From Mangrovimonas sp. ST2L15 (lineage in GTDB: Bacteria; Bacteroidota; Bacteroidia; Flavobacteriales; Flavobacteriaceae), in assembly GCF_001280515.1 (NCBI RefSeq), contig NZ_LBIQ01000019.1, positions 1 through 64,000 on the forward strand: 64,000 bases of DNA, in the 5' to 3' direction. Every line of letters starts with the position of its first letter. Position 1 is the first letter of the stretch. The translations under genes were made by a program, and so were the position numbers. This document shows, one piece after another, positions 26,274 to 35,495 of this stretch. The notes beneath the pieces are model-generated. The model did no database searches and had not been told where the DNA came from. It worked only from the letters and a program-made list of their open reading frames with translations.

Positions 26274-28184
26274 TCATTTTTCATATTTAAAAGCTACCAT
26301 GGCCAAGGGTGGTAAATCAATCACAACAGAATATTTCCTAAAATGCCATGATTTGGCTGAAACCGACTTTGTCGGATTTTTATAGTTTCCTGTTCCGCTA
26401 TATTTTTCCAAATCACTATTAAAAACTTCTTTGATTTTTCCAGTTTTTGAAAGACCTATTCGATACTTTTCCCTTGGTACCGGCGTTAAATTACAGACTA
26501 CAATGACATCTTCCTTTTTATTCTCCCCTTTTCTTATAAAAGATAAAACAGAATTTTCATGATCATTGTAATCAATCCATTCAAAACCATCTTGAATAAA
26601 TTGTGTTTTATAAAGTGCTGGTTCTTGCTTGTAAAAAATATTCAAGTCTTTAATCAATAATTGAACACCTTTATGGACTTTATAATCCAATAAATGCCAA
26701 TCCAAACTCGATTGAAAATCCCATTCATCATATTGACCAAATTCATCTCCTTGAAACATCAACTTGGTTCCTGGATGGGCAAACATATAACTATATAGTA
26801 GTCTTAAATTGGCAAACCGTTGCCATTCATCACCTGGCATTCTACCTATTATAGAGCGCTTTCCATGTACAACTTCATCATGAGATAATGGCAACATGAA
26901 ATTCTCTGTAAAGGCATAAGTCATGGAAAAAGTAATATCATCTTGATGATATTTTCTATGAACCGGTGCTTTTGCAAAATATTCCAAAGTATCGTGCATC
27001 CAGCCCATCATCCATTTCATTCCAAACCCCAATCCTCCTAAAAAAACTGGTTTTGAAACTCCTGAATAAGCCGTAGATTCTTCGGCTATCGTTTGAACGT
27101 CTGGAAAAGAGGCATATACTTCTTTGTTTAGATCTTCAAGAAATGAAATAGCATCCAAATTTTCATTGCCACCAAATTGATTCGGTTCCCATTCACCTTC
27201 TTCTCTACTATAATCAAGATAAAGCATAGAAGCAACAGCATCAACCCTTAGGCCATCAACGTGATATTGATCCAACCAAAATATGGCATTACTAATCAAA
27301 AAGGATCTGACTTCATTTCTACTATAATTAAAGATCAAACTTTTCCAATCAGGGTGGTACCCTTTTCTTTTATCTGGATGTTCATAAACACAGGTTCCAT
27401 CAAAATTTCCTAAACCATGTGCGTCCTCTGGAAAATGAGAAGGCACCCAATCCAGAATAATACCAATACCCTCTTGATGTAGTTTATCAACTAAAAATTT
27501 AAATTCTTCTGGGTACCCAAAACGGGACGTTGGTGCAAAATACCCCGTAATTTGATATCCCCAACTGGGATCAAAAGGATATTCCATAACCGGCATCAAC
27601 TCAACATGTGTAAAGTTCAAATCTTTCACATAAGCAACCAACTCGTCAGCCAACTCAAAATAGGAAAGTGAACGGTCTTCTTCTACCCTTTTTTTCCAGG
27701 ATCCCAAATGCACCTCATAAACTGAAAATGGCGATTCTAAAGAATTATGATTCTTTCGGCTTTTCATCCACTTGGCATCTTTCCATTTATAAGAATCTTC
27801 CCAAATAACAGATGCAGTACTTGGTGGATGCTCACATCTTCTGGCATAAGGATCGGCTTTCTCAGTAATGATTCCGTTATGGCTACTGTGAATTTTGTAT
27901 TTGTAAAGGTTGCCTTTTCCTATTCCAGGGATAAAACCTTCCCATATACCACTACCATCCCAACGAACCATTAATTCATACTCACCATCCTTCCAAAAAT
28001 TGAAATCGCCAACAACAGATACCTTTTTTGCTCCAGGAGCCCAAACCGCAAAATATGTTCCTTCTATTCCTTTGACCTCAGTAATATGGGATCCCATTTT
28101 CTCATAAAGTCTGTAATGTTTTCCAGCTTTAAAAAGATTGATATCAAACTCTGTAAATAAACTAAAGGGAGTTACTTTTGCCAT
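26274..28184 (-). CDS. glgB: 1,4-alpha-glucan branching enzyme
   Basis: 636 residues from ATG 28184, 1 bp after the glgC stop; the upstream in-frame TTG at 28193 overlaps glgC and is less likely. CBM48 domain first (GTYFAVWAPGAKKVSVVGDF), then a GH13 barrel with the nucleophile Asp in GLRVDAVASM, the acid/base Glu in TIAEESTA and LSHDEVVHGK, then a C-terminal beta domain (CNLTPVPREKYRIGL). It forms alpha-1,6 branches in glycogen. Last synthetic gene in the operon. Confidence 0.96.
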   Translation of the reverse strand: MAKVTPFSLFTEFDINLFKAGKHYRLYEKMGSHITEVKGIEGTYFAVWAPGAKKVSVVGDFNFWKDGEYELMVRWDGSGIWEGFIPGIGKGNLYKYKIHSSHNGIITEKADPYARRCEHPPSTASVIWEDSYKWKDAKWMKSRKNHNSLESPFSVYEVHLGSWKKRVEEDRSLSYFELADELVAYVKDLNFTHVELMPVMEYPFDPSWGYQITGYFAPTSRFGYPEEFKFLVDKLHQEGIGIILDWVPSHFPEDAHGLGNFDGTCVYEHPDKRKGYHPDWKSLIFNYSRNEVRSFLISNAIFWLDQYHVDGLRVDAVASMLYLDYSREEGEWEPNQFGGNENLDAISFLEDLNKEVYASFPDVQTIAEESTAYSGVSKPVFLGGLGFGMKWMMGWMHDTLEYFAKAPVHRKYHQDDITFSMTYAFTENFMLPLSHDEVVHGKRSIIGRMPGDEWQRFANLRLLYSYMFAHPGTKLMFQGDEFGQYDEWDFQSSLDWHLLDYKVHKGVQLLIKDLNIFYKQEPALYKTQFIQDGFEWIDYNDHENSVLSFIRKGENKKEDVIVVCNLTPVPREKYRIGLSKTGKIKEVFNSDLEKYSGTGNYKNPTKSVSAKSWHFRKYSVVIDLPPLAMVAFKYEK

Positions 28185-28185
28185 A

Positions 28186-29454
28186 TTATCCAATTACTGT
28201 TCCAGAAGGTATCACTACTCCTTTTTTAAGAACCACTATTCCATCCTTGATTACATATAAATCTGTTTCACCATCTTCCAAATGTGAGCCTCCATTAATG
28301 GTCACATTATCCCCAATTCTGCAATTCTTTTCAACGATTGTATTATTTATATTGCAATTTTCACCTATACCGGCTAAAATTTCAATATGCTTTCTTTCTA
28401 TTTCTTCTAAGGACTCATAAAAGTCGGTACCCATCATGTAAGTTTTGGTTACCACGGAACCTTTTCCAATTCTAGATCTAATCCCAATGACTGAAGAAGT
28501 GATTTGTTTGGCATGTATGATACATCCTTCACCAATAACTGCCTTATCTAAATGAGTCCCGGCAATTTTGGAGGTTGGTAAAATACGTGCTCTGGTATAT
28601 ATTCTTTGGTCGATATCATATAAGTTGAACTTAGGAATATCATCCGTTAAACCGATATTGGCCTCAAAAAAGGAATCGATATTCCCGATGTCAGTCCAAT
28701 AACCTTCAAATTGATAGCTACAAACCTTTTTATTTCCAATAGCTTGCGGAATAATTTCCTTTCCAAAATCAACTGTTGATGGGTCATTCATTAAATCGAC
28801 CAGCAATTGTCTGTTAAATACATAAATCCCCATACTTCCAAGATAATGTCTTCCCTCAGCTTCCATTTCTGGACCCGTTGGTGACGTCCAATCCGGTAAT
28901 AAATCACTGGTTGGCTTTTCTGTAAAAGAGGTTATATTATTCTCCTCATCAGTTTTCAAGATTCCAAAACCTGGGGCATCTTTAGCATTCACTGGAACGG
29001 TACCAATAGTAATATCTGCCCCAGTGCTGATATGCTGTTCAATCATTAAATTGTAATCCATATGATACAATTGATCTCCAGACAAAATCAAAAAGTAATC
29101 AAACTTATGTTTTGCAAAGTGATGCATACCTTGACGCACTGCATCAGCAGTTCCTTGATACCATGTTTTATTCTCTGGTGTTTGTTCCGCTGCCAAAACA
29201 TCGACAAATGCCGAACTAAAAAAACTGAAGTGATAGGTGTTTTTGATATGTCTATTAAGAGAGGCTGAATTGAACTGGGTCAATACATACATCCTTTTAA
29301 TATCAGAGTTGATACAATTGGAAATAGGAATGTCTACCAAACGGTATTTTCCTGCAATTGGCACTGCTGGTTTGGATCGACTATCTGTAAGCGGGTATAA
29401 CCTTGTTCCTTGACCTCCGCCTAAAATGACGGATAATACTTTCTCATTGATCAT
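28186..29454 (-). CDS. glgC: Glucose-1-phosphate adenylyltransferase
   Basis: 422 residues. Nucleotidyltransferase domain with GGGQGTRLYPLTDSRSKPAVP, ILSGDQLYHMDYN, FTEKPTSD and GYWTDIGNIDSFFEAN; C-terminal left-handed beta-helix from about residue 300. It makes ADP-glucose, the committed step of glycogen synthesis, and is usually the allosteric control point. 9 bp after glgA and 1 bp before glgB. Confidence 0.97.
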   Translation of the reverse strand: MINEKVLSVILGGGQGTRLYPLTDSRSKPAVPIAGKYRLVDIPISNCINSDIKRMYVLTQFNSASLNRHIKNTYHFSFFSSAFVDVLAAEQTPENKTWYQGTADAVRQGMHHFAKHKFDYFLILSGDQLYHMDYNLMIEQHISTGADITIGTVPVNAKDAPGFGILKTDEENNITSFTEKPTSDLLPDWTSPTGPEMEAEGRHYLGSMGIYVFNRQLLVDLMNDPSTVDFGKEIIPQAIGNKKVCSYQFEGYWTDIGNIDSFFEANIGLTDDIPKFNLYDIDQRIYTRARILPTSKIAGTHLDKAVIGEGCIIHAKQITSSVIGIRSRIGKGSVVTKTYMMGTDFYESLEEIERKHIEILAGIGENCNINNTIVEKNCRIGDNVTINGGSHLEDGETDLYVIKDGIVVLKKGVVIPSGTVIG

Positions 29455-29463
29455 AATAGCTTG

Positions 29464-30870
29464 TTAATTTAAAGATTTATATAATTTCAAATATTGTTTG
29501 GCTGATGCATTCCATGAATGGTCAATATCCATCATGACTTTTTTAACCTTTTTAAAAGCGGTTGTTTTCTTATAAAACTGGGTAGCTCTTTCTATGGAGA
29601 AGACGATATCATGAACAGATGTTTCATTGTGGCAAATACCAAAACCACCATCACCTATATCAATAACAGTATCTTTTAAACCTCCAACCCTTCTCACAAT
29701 TGGAACCGTTCCATACCTAAGGGCATATAATTGATTTAATCCACAAGGCTCTACCCGAGATGGCATCAACAAGAAATCTGCACCAGCATAAATGATATGA
29801 GATAACTTTTCGTCATATCCTATAAAGGCATTATAACTCCCAGCATATTTATTTTTTAAATTATCTAATTGTTCCTCTATTTCCTTGTGACCAGATCCTA
29901 ACACCAACACATTAATATCGTTAGATTCTAAACCTATTTCAATAGCTTGAGGCAATAGATCTGCTCCTTTTTCACCTACTAATCGACCTATGAAAGCAAA
30001 CAATGGTTTTTCATTATCCAATCCAAATTTATTACAAAGCCAATCTTTATTTTCTTGTCTGCCCACATGCACGTTCCTTGCGGAATAATTTTTGACTATA
30101 AATTCATCTGTTTCGGGATTCCAGACTTCATCGTCTATACCATTTAAAATACCTACACATTTGTCCTTTTCTTCACTTAATAGACTTTCCAATCCGTTAG
30201 CAGCATGTTGTAATTCTTCCATATAACTTGGAGAAACAGTGGTAACTGCCCAAGCACATTTAATACCCGCCGCCAAAGGATTAATTACTCCGCCCCAATC
30301 CAACAAACCAACTTTTTCAAAATCAAAAGGAGGAATATAACTCACCTTATCATGTGAAAACCAACCTTGATATTGTGCATTGTGGATTGTCAAAATAACT
30401 GGAATATCTTTTAAGTTTTTATATTTCAAAGATTCTTGAAGCATAAATGGAACCAACCCTGTATGATGGTCATGGCAATGTATGATGGAAGGCTGTTTAT
30501 TCAACGTTAACAACCAATCTAAAAAGGCAATTTGAAAAGCTAAAAATCGATCTGTATCATCAAAGGAGTAAACAAAATCCTTGTAGAGTAAATCTGGAAC
30601 ATCTATGAAGAACACATCAATATCCAAAATATCTGTGTCCTGTAATTTCAAAACACTAAACGAATGACTTATGCCTCCTAACAATAATTCCGAATCATAG
30701 ATGCTCTCAAAATGATTTGAATTAGTAAACTTATTCTCATAGAAGGGCATAATTACCGAACTTTCAACTCCTTGGTTTTTTTGATATTTAGGCAAAGCCC
30801 CAACCACATCTGCAAGACCTCCTATTTTAGCAATAGGGTAACACTCGGCACTTACATGTAATACTTTCAT
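29464..30870 (-). CDS. glgA: Glycogen synthase (GT5, ADP-glucose dependent)
   Basis: 468 residues. N-terminal ADP-glucose motif KIGGLADVVGALP, HCHDHHTG, then the second Rossmann half with FIGRLVGEKGADLL and the donor-binding SRVEPCGLNQLYALRYGTVPI and RRVGGLKDTV. Elongates alpha-1,4 chains from ADP-glucose. First gene of the glgA-C-B operon. The 225 bp upstream, shared with msrB, must hold its promoter, but I could not find a clear consensus. Confidence 0.95.
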   Translation of the reverse strand: MKVLHVSAECYPIAKIGGLADVVGALPKYQKNQGVESSVIMPFYENKFTNSNHFESIYDSELLLGGISHSFSVLKLQDTDILDIDVFFIDVPDLLYKDFVYSFDDTDRFLAFQIAFLDWLLTLNKQPSIIHCHDHHTGLVPFMLQESLKYKNLKDIPVILTIHNAQYQGWFSHDKVSYIPPFDFEKVGLLDWGGVINPLAAGIKCAWAVTTVSPSYMEELQHAANGLESLLSEEKDKCVGILNGIDDEVWNPETDEFIVKNYSARNVHVGRQENKDWLCNKFGLDNEKPLFAFIGRLVGEKGADLLPQAIEIGLESNDINVLVLGSGHKEIEEQLDNLKNKYAGSYNAFIGYDEKLSHIIYAGADFLLMPSRVEPCGLNQLYALRYGTVPIVRRVGGLKDTVIDIGDGGFGICHNETSVHDIVFSIERATQFYKKTTAFKKVKKVMMDIDHSWNASAKQYLKLYKSLN

Positions 30871-31095
30871 TTTAAGTAAATTGGAATTAATTAAGGAATA
30901 AATTAAAAATGGCTAGAACTATCAAATTGGTATGTTTTATCCACTTTTTTTACAGATTTTAAAATTTAAACTGAATGAACATTATAAATTTAATAAATTA
31001 TGTGGTTAATAAGAAGTTATTTCCGATTAATTAAACTTAAAATCTACGTTAGGTATTTCCTACATATACGACCAAACAGGTAAACCATAAACCTC

Positions 31096-31578
31096 ATGAA
31101 ATATTTACCATTTTTATTAGCTATTTTTATTTTTACCAATTGTCAATCTCAAGAACGTAAAACCATGACCGAAAAACCAAACTATACCGTTCAAAAAACG
31201 GATACAGAATGGAAAAATGAGCTAACTGATGAACAATACTATATTTTAAGGCAAAAAGGAACCGAGCGTCCTAATACAGGAAAATATAACCTTCATTTTG
31301 AAAATGGCACCTATTATTGCGCTGGATGTTCCCAAAAGTTATTTGAAAGTGATAGTAAGTTTGAGTCTCATTGCGGCTGGCCAAGCTTTGATAAAGCCAT
31401 CAAAGATGCTATTGTTTATAAAGAAGACCGAACTCATGGGATGGTGAGAACAGAAATTTTATGTTCACAATGTGGCGGACATTTGGGGCATGTGTTTAAT
31501 GATGGCCCAACAGTTACCGGTTTGCGCTATTGTGTTAATTCTGGAAGTTTGGATTTTGAAAATGGCACCAAAGAATAA
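31096..31578 (+). CDS. msrB: Peptide-methionine (R)-S-oxide reductase, exported as lipoprotein
   Basis: 160 residues with a lipoprotein signal ([14 protein letters not shown]) followed by QSQERK. MsrB domain: [14 protein letters not shown], zinc cysteines in CAGC and CSQC, CGWPSF and the catalytic cysteine in [12 protein letters not shown]. It repairs methionine-R-sulfoxide. The lipoprotein signal places it outside the cytosol, where it would repair envelope proteins; its electron donor there is not evident from the window. Monocistronic, sharing a bidirectional terminator with the convergent gene. Confidence 0.95.
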   Translation: MKYLPFLLAIFIFTNCQSQERKTMTEKPNYTVQKTDTEWKNELTDEQYYILRQKGTERPNTGKYNLHFENGTYYCAGCSQKLFESDSKFESHCGWPSFDKAIKDAIVYKEDRTHGMVRTEILCSQCGGHLGHVFNDGPTVTGLRYCVNSGSLDFENGTKE

Positions 31579-31611
31579 AAAAAAGCCTTCTTTTTTAAAA
31601 GGCTTTTTTTA
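31578..31611. terminator. Bidirectional terminator between msrB and the NTF2-like gene
   Basis: AAGCCTT (about 31583-31589) pairs with AAGGCTT (31599-31605); there is an A-run before and a T-run after, so it serves both converging genes. Confidence 0.85.
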
Positions 31612-31627
31612 ACTATTATTTTTACAC

Positions 31628-32560
31628 TTACTCCTTCATTGAACTCAAAGTGTAGTAACCTGATTCCCTTGTGATTTTTCCATCATCATTAAAATAGTGG
31701 ATGAAGAAAATAGGAATTTTATATTTTTTCCCATCAGACTTGCGTTTGATTCTAAAATCCCACCAAGATTGAACAAGTTTGGATTTCCCTATCTCATATT
31801 CCAAGTAATCGGGGTAACCTCGCATATCCATTCCCTCAATATCATAACCCTTTAAGAATTCATAAAAATGTTCTTTTTCATCTTTTGTAGTTCTAAATTC
31901 ACCCTCTTTCATGTCTAAACTGGTAAATCGGGCATCATCAGTAAAATAGCTAAAACCTTTATCAACATCACCATTCTCCAAGGCGCCTACCATTTTACGA
32001 ACGGTATTGATATTCTCATGTTGGTTGTAAATCGTTCCGTTTGTTCTCGGGTTAAAAGCTTCCCTGTTTTTCATCCAAACAGCATTATCATCATAAGTAA
32101 TCAACATCTGAATCTTGTTGTTATCATCCATTTTATACAAGCGATGAACAGGCATATTCAATTTAACTCCCGTTTCTTTATCCATGCCTTTTAACATATC
32201 CCACGTTTGTACCCATAACCCAGATTCATCCTTTTTATATTCTAAGGCATCTGGATAAGCACCGGGGAAACGTTCTAAACTCATATAATCCGTGTATTTC
32301 TGCCAACCCTTGATCGAGTTTAAAAATTGGTCTCTCGTTCTTCCCTCATAATCGGGGTTTGAATTAAAACCATCATACATTTTAAAATCACTAGTTAGAT
32401 AAGAAGCCACTTTGGCACTGTCACCTGCAACAAAGGCTTGTTGCATTTCTTCGACCACGCTTATAGCAGGATGCTGGTCATAAATAGTTCCATTTTTTTT
32501 CATTTGGGGATACATAACCATGGTGAAGATCATCACCATTGGAAGGATAATTTTTTTCAT
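31628..32560 (-). CDS. Exported protein with two NTF2/SnoaL-like domains
   Basis: 310 residues with a probable signal peptide (KKIILPMVMIFTMVM). Two cystatin-like (NTF2) domains in tandem, each opening with NGTIY(D/N)QH and then VVEEMQQAFVAGDSAKVASYL or VRKMVGALENGDVDKGFSYF, i.e. an internal duplication. No obvious active-site set; such folds serve as enzymes, binding modules or delivery proteins. I cannot assign a role. The upstream 77-bp gap to ndh is small, so it may be read with ndh. Confidence 0.75.
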   Translation of the reverse strand: MKKIILPMVMIFTMVMYPQMKKNGTIYDQHPAISVVEEMQQAFVAGDSAKVASYLTSDFKMYDGFNSNPDYEGRTRDQFLNSIKGWQKYTDYMSLERFPGAYPDALEYKKDESGLWVQTWDMLKGMDKETGVKLNMPVHRLYKMDDNNKIQMLITYDDNAVWMKNREAFNPRTNGTIYNQHENINTVRKMVGALENGDVDKGFSYFTDDARFTSLDMKEGEFRTTKDEKEHFYEFLKGYDIEGMDMRGYPDYLEYEIGKSKLVQSWWDFRIKRKSDGKKYKIPIFFIHYFNDDGKITRESGYYTLSSMKE

Positions 32561-32637
32561 CGAATAAAATTTTAGTTAGTATCTCCCTATAAAGTTAACC
32601 AAAAAACATTGTAAGTCAGAATTTTACAACAAATTTT

Positions 32638-33924
32638 TCAATCCCGATACTTCCTTTTTTTAAAAGGTCTGATAATTAATCGCGCCTCCCTATCAAATCG
32701 AATGTAATTATATACCCAGTTTACGAAGACCACTACCCGATTTCTAAACCCTATTAAAGCATATAAATGAACCAACATCCAAACGAACCACGCAAAAACC
32801 CCTTGAAACTTCCAATGTTTTAAATCCACTACGGCTTTGTTTCTTCCTATAGTTGCCATAGCCCCCTTATCCTTATAAACAAATGGTTTTAGAGATTTCC
32901 TTTCAAGCAATCGTGTGATATTCTCTCCCAATTGCTTTCCCTGCTGAATGGCCGGTTGAGCCATCATAGGCAAACCTTGCGGAAATTCTTCACTCACCAT
33001 ACAAGCTACATCTCCAACAGCAAAAATATTTTCAACCCCTTTCACCTGATTGTAGGCATCCACTAAAATTCTATTGCCTCTATTTACAAAGTCCTCACTA
33101 TCCAATCCTTTTATAGATGCCCCTTTCACACCTGCTGCCCAAACCAGTGTGGCAGCCTCAAAAGAAACATCTGTATTGGTAGTGACCAATTGGCCATCAT
33201 AACCCGTCACGCGTAAATTTTTCCAAACATTGACTCCCAAATCCTCTAAAAATTCTTCAGCTTTTTCTGAAGCTTTTTCACTCATTTCCTTAAGCACCCG
33301 ATCACCCGATTGAATTAAATTAATCTGAACCATTCTTGTGTCCAAATCGGGATAATCTTTTGGAAGTATCCCTTTCTTAATCTCCGCCAAGGCCCCTGCT
33401 AATTCCACACCTGTTGGACCTGCGCCAACGATGACAAAATTCATCAGTTTATTGCGTTCATTTAAATCGGAAGTCAACAAGGCATCTTCAAAGTTTTCCA
33501 ACATTAAACTACGCAAATTCAAAGACTGCGGAATAGATTTCATAGCCATCGCATGGGTTTCCAAAGCTTGGTTGCCAAAGAAATTAGTTTCTGAACCCGT
33601 GGCAATGACAAGATAATCATACTTTAAACTCCCTATGTCTGTAAAGATCTTTTTAGCTTGTACATCTATCTCTTCCACATGAGCTAACCTAAAAAGAATA
33701 TTAGGATAATTTTTTAATACTTTCCTTAGGGGATAAGCTATAGAATCTGGCTCTAATCCACCGGTAGAAACTTGATAAAGTAACGGTTGAAATGTGTGAT
33801 AATTATGCTTATCCAGCATAACAACTTGGGCCTCCTTACCCGCTAACTTCTTAGCTAAACTTAAACCGGCAAATCCGCCGCCAATAATCACGATTCGGGG
33901 ATAACTCAATCGAGGTATATTCAT
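32638..33924 (-). CDS. ndh: Type II NADH dehydrogenase (NAD(P)/FAD-dependent oxidoreductase)
   Basis: 428 residues from ATG 33924 (MNIPRLSYPR). Upstream in-frame ATGs exist at 33954 and 34020, but a -7 promoter box (33943-33950) lies between, and the longest form would nearly touch the divergent lpd gene. FAD fold RIVIIGGGFAGLSLA, NAD fold FVIVGAGPTGVELAGALAE, GDVACM near the FAD tail, and a C-terminal amphipathic/hydrophobic stretch (FAWFVWMLVHLYALIGF) that attaches it to the membrane. It passes electrons from NADH to quinone without pumping protons. Confidence 0.9.
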   Translation of the reverse strand: MNIPRLSYPRIVIIGGGFAGLSLAKKLAGKEAQVVMLDKHNYHTFQPLLYQVSTGGLEPDSIAYPLRKVLKNYPNILFRLAHVEEIDVQAKKIFTDIGSLKYDYLVIATGSETNFFGNQALETHAMAMKSIPQSLNLRSLMLENFEDALLTSDLNERNKLMNFVIVGAGPTGVELAGALAEIKKGILPKDYPDLDTRMVQINLIQSGDRVLKEMSEKASEKAEEFLEDLGVNVWKNLRVTGYDGQLVTTNTDVSFEAATLVWAAGVKGASIKGLDSEDFVNRGNRILVDAYNQVKGVENIFAVGDVACMVSEEFPQGLPMMAQPAIQQGKQLGENITRLLERKSLKPFVYKDKGAMATIGRNKAVVDLKHWKFQGVFAWFVWMLVHLYALIGFRNRVVVFVNWVYNYIRFDREARLIIRPFKKRKYRD

Positions 33925-33942
33925 AGATGATGGCTTTCCTAA

Positions 33943-33950
33943 CAAAGGTA
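33943..33950 (-). promoter_or_regulatory. Candidate ndh promoter -7 box
   Basis: Minus strand TACCTTTG, full match to TAnnTTTG, 18 bp before the preferred ATG at 33924. Confidence 0.45.
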
Positions 33951-33993
33951 TCATTTTTTTAAATGGTAAATTCCTTTTTAGCTTTAGGTTTCG

Positions 33994-34001
33994 TACCTTC
34001 G
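33994..34001 (+). promoter_or_regulatory. Possible lpd promoter -7 box
   Basis: TACCTTCG differs from TAnnTTTG by one base and lies 30 bp before the lpd ATG. No clear -33 element. Confidence 0.3.
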
Positions 34002-34031
34002 TAGCTTCTAAAAATGACAAAATAATTTCTC

Positions 34032-35408
34032 ATGAGTAAATACGATATTATTGTTCTAGGTAGTGGTCCTGGAGGTTACGTTACTGCCATTAGAGCATCA
34101 CAATTAGGGTTTAAAACAGCCATTGTAGAAAAAGAAAACTTAGGAGGGGTATGTTTGAATTGGGGATGTATTCCTACCAAAGCCTTGTTGAAGTCGGCAC
34201 AAGTTTTTGAATATTTAAAACATGCTGGAGACTATGGTCTTTCCGTATCAGAATATGATAAGGATTTTGATGCTGTTGTGAAGCGTAGCCGAGGGGTTGC
34301 AGAAGGTATGAGCAAAGGTGTTCAATTCTTAATGAAGAAGAACAAAATAGACGTTATTGAGGGATTTGGGAAGCTAAAACCAGGTAAAAAAATAGACGTT
34401 GATGGTACTGAATATAGTGCTGATCACATTATAATTGCTACTGGTGCACGTTCTCGTGAACTACCTAGCTTACCACAAGATGGAGAAAAAGTAATAGGTT
34501 ACCGTGAGGCTATGAGTCTAAAAACACAGCCTAAGAAAATGATTGTGGTAGGTTCTGGAGCTATTGGAGTGGAGTTTGCTTATTTCTACAACTCTATGGG
34601 AACAGAGGTTACCATCGTTGAATTTATGCCGAACGTAGTTCCTGTGGAAGATGAGGAAGTGTCTAAACAGTTGGAAAGAAGCTTCAAGAAAAATGGTATC
34701 AAAATCATGACTTCTGCCGAAGTGACTAAAGTGGATACTTCTGGAGACGGTGTGAAAGCTACGGTTAAAACCAAAAAAGGAGAAGAAGTTTTAGAAGCTG
34801 ACGTGGTACTTTCTGCAGTTGGAATCAAAACAAACATTGAAAACATAGGGTTAGAAGATGTCGGGATTGTAGTTGACCGCGACAAGATTCTAGTTAACGA
34901 TTTCTATCAAACTAATATTCCAGGATATTATGCCATTGGAGATGTGACTCCAGGACAGGCATTGGCACACGTTGCCTCTGCTGAAGGAATTCTTTGTGTT
35001 GAAAAAATTAAAGGGATGCACGTTGAGGCATTAGATTACGGGAACATTCCTGGTTGTACCTATTGTGCCCCTGAAATTGCATCAGTAGGTTTAACTGAGA
35101 AAGCTGCCAAAGAAAAAGGATATGAAATTAAGGTGGGTAAATTTCCTTTCTCTGCTTCAGGAAAAGCAAAAGCTGGTGGAAACAGTGATGGATTTGTAAA
35201 GGTTATTTTCGATGCCAAATATGGCGAATGGTTAGGATGTCACATGATTGGTGCTGGTGTTACAGATATGATTGCAGAAGCCGTTTTAGGTAGAAAACTG
35301 GAAACCACTGGACACGAAGTATTAAAAGCTGTCCACCCTCACCCAACCATGAGTGAAGCGGTTATGGAAGCTGTTGCAGCTGCTTATGACGAAGTGATCC
35401 ACTTGTAA
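34032..35408 (+). CDS. lpdA: Dihydrolipoyl dehydrogenase (E3)
   Basis: 458 residues. FAD-binding IIVLGSGPGGYVTAIRA, redox-active disulfide GGVCLNWGCIPTKALL, NAD-binding MIVVGSGAIGVEFAYFY, second FAD motif YAIGDVTPGQALAHVASAEG and the catalytic HPHPTMSEAVMEA at the dimer end. It re-oxidises lipoyl groups of 2-oxoacid dehydrogenase complexes. No E1/E2 genes lie here. Monocistronic with a terminator; diverges from ndh. Confidence 0.96.
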   Translation: MSKYDIIVLGSGPGGYVTAIRASQLGFKTAIVEKENLGGVCLNWGCIPTKALLKSAQVFEYLKHAGDYGLSVSEYDKDFDAVVKRSRGVAEGMSKGVQFLMKKNKIDVIEGFGKLKPGKKIDVDGTEYSADHIIIATGARSRELPSLPQDGEKVIGYREAMSLKTQPKKMIVVGSGAIGVEFAYFYNSMGTEVTIVEFMPNVVPVEDEEVSKQLERSFKKNGIKIMTSAEVTKVDTSGDGVKATVKTKKGEEVLEADVVLSAVGIKTNIENIGLEDVGIVVDRDKILVNDFYQTNIPGYYAIGDVTPGQALAHVASAEGILCVEKIKGMHVEALDYGNIPGCTYCAPEIASVGLTEKAAKEKGYEIKVGKFPFSASGKAKAGGNSDGFVKVIFDAKYGEWLGCHMIGAGVTDMIAEAVLGRKLETTGHEVLKAVHPHPTMSEAVMEAVAAAYDEVIHL

Positions 35409-35445
35409 ATCAAATAATAATTTGCATGTAATTATTAAATAATTT

Positions 35446-35475
35446 TAAAAAGCCCCATATTTAGGGGCTTTTTTA
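35446..35475 (+). terminator. Terminator of lpdA
   Basis: AAAAGCCCC (35448-35456) pairs with GGGGCTTTT (35464-35472), followed by more T. Confidence 0.88.
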
Positions 35476-35495
35476 GTTTTAAATCAACACATTAC

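Noticed and set aside
30871-31095. Small gene or riboswitch in the glgA-msrB gap
   Set aside because: Only a 17-codon frame and no stable structure found by eye; promoters must be here but none matches well.
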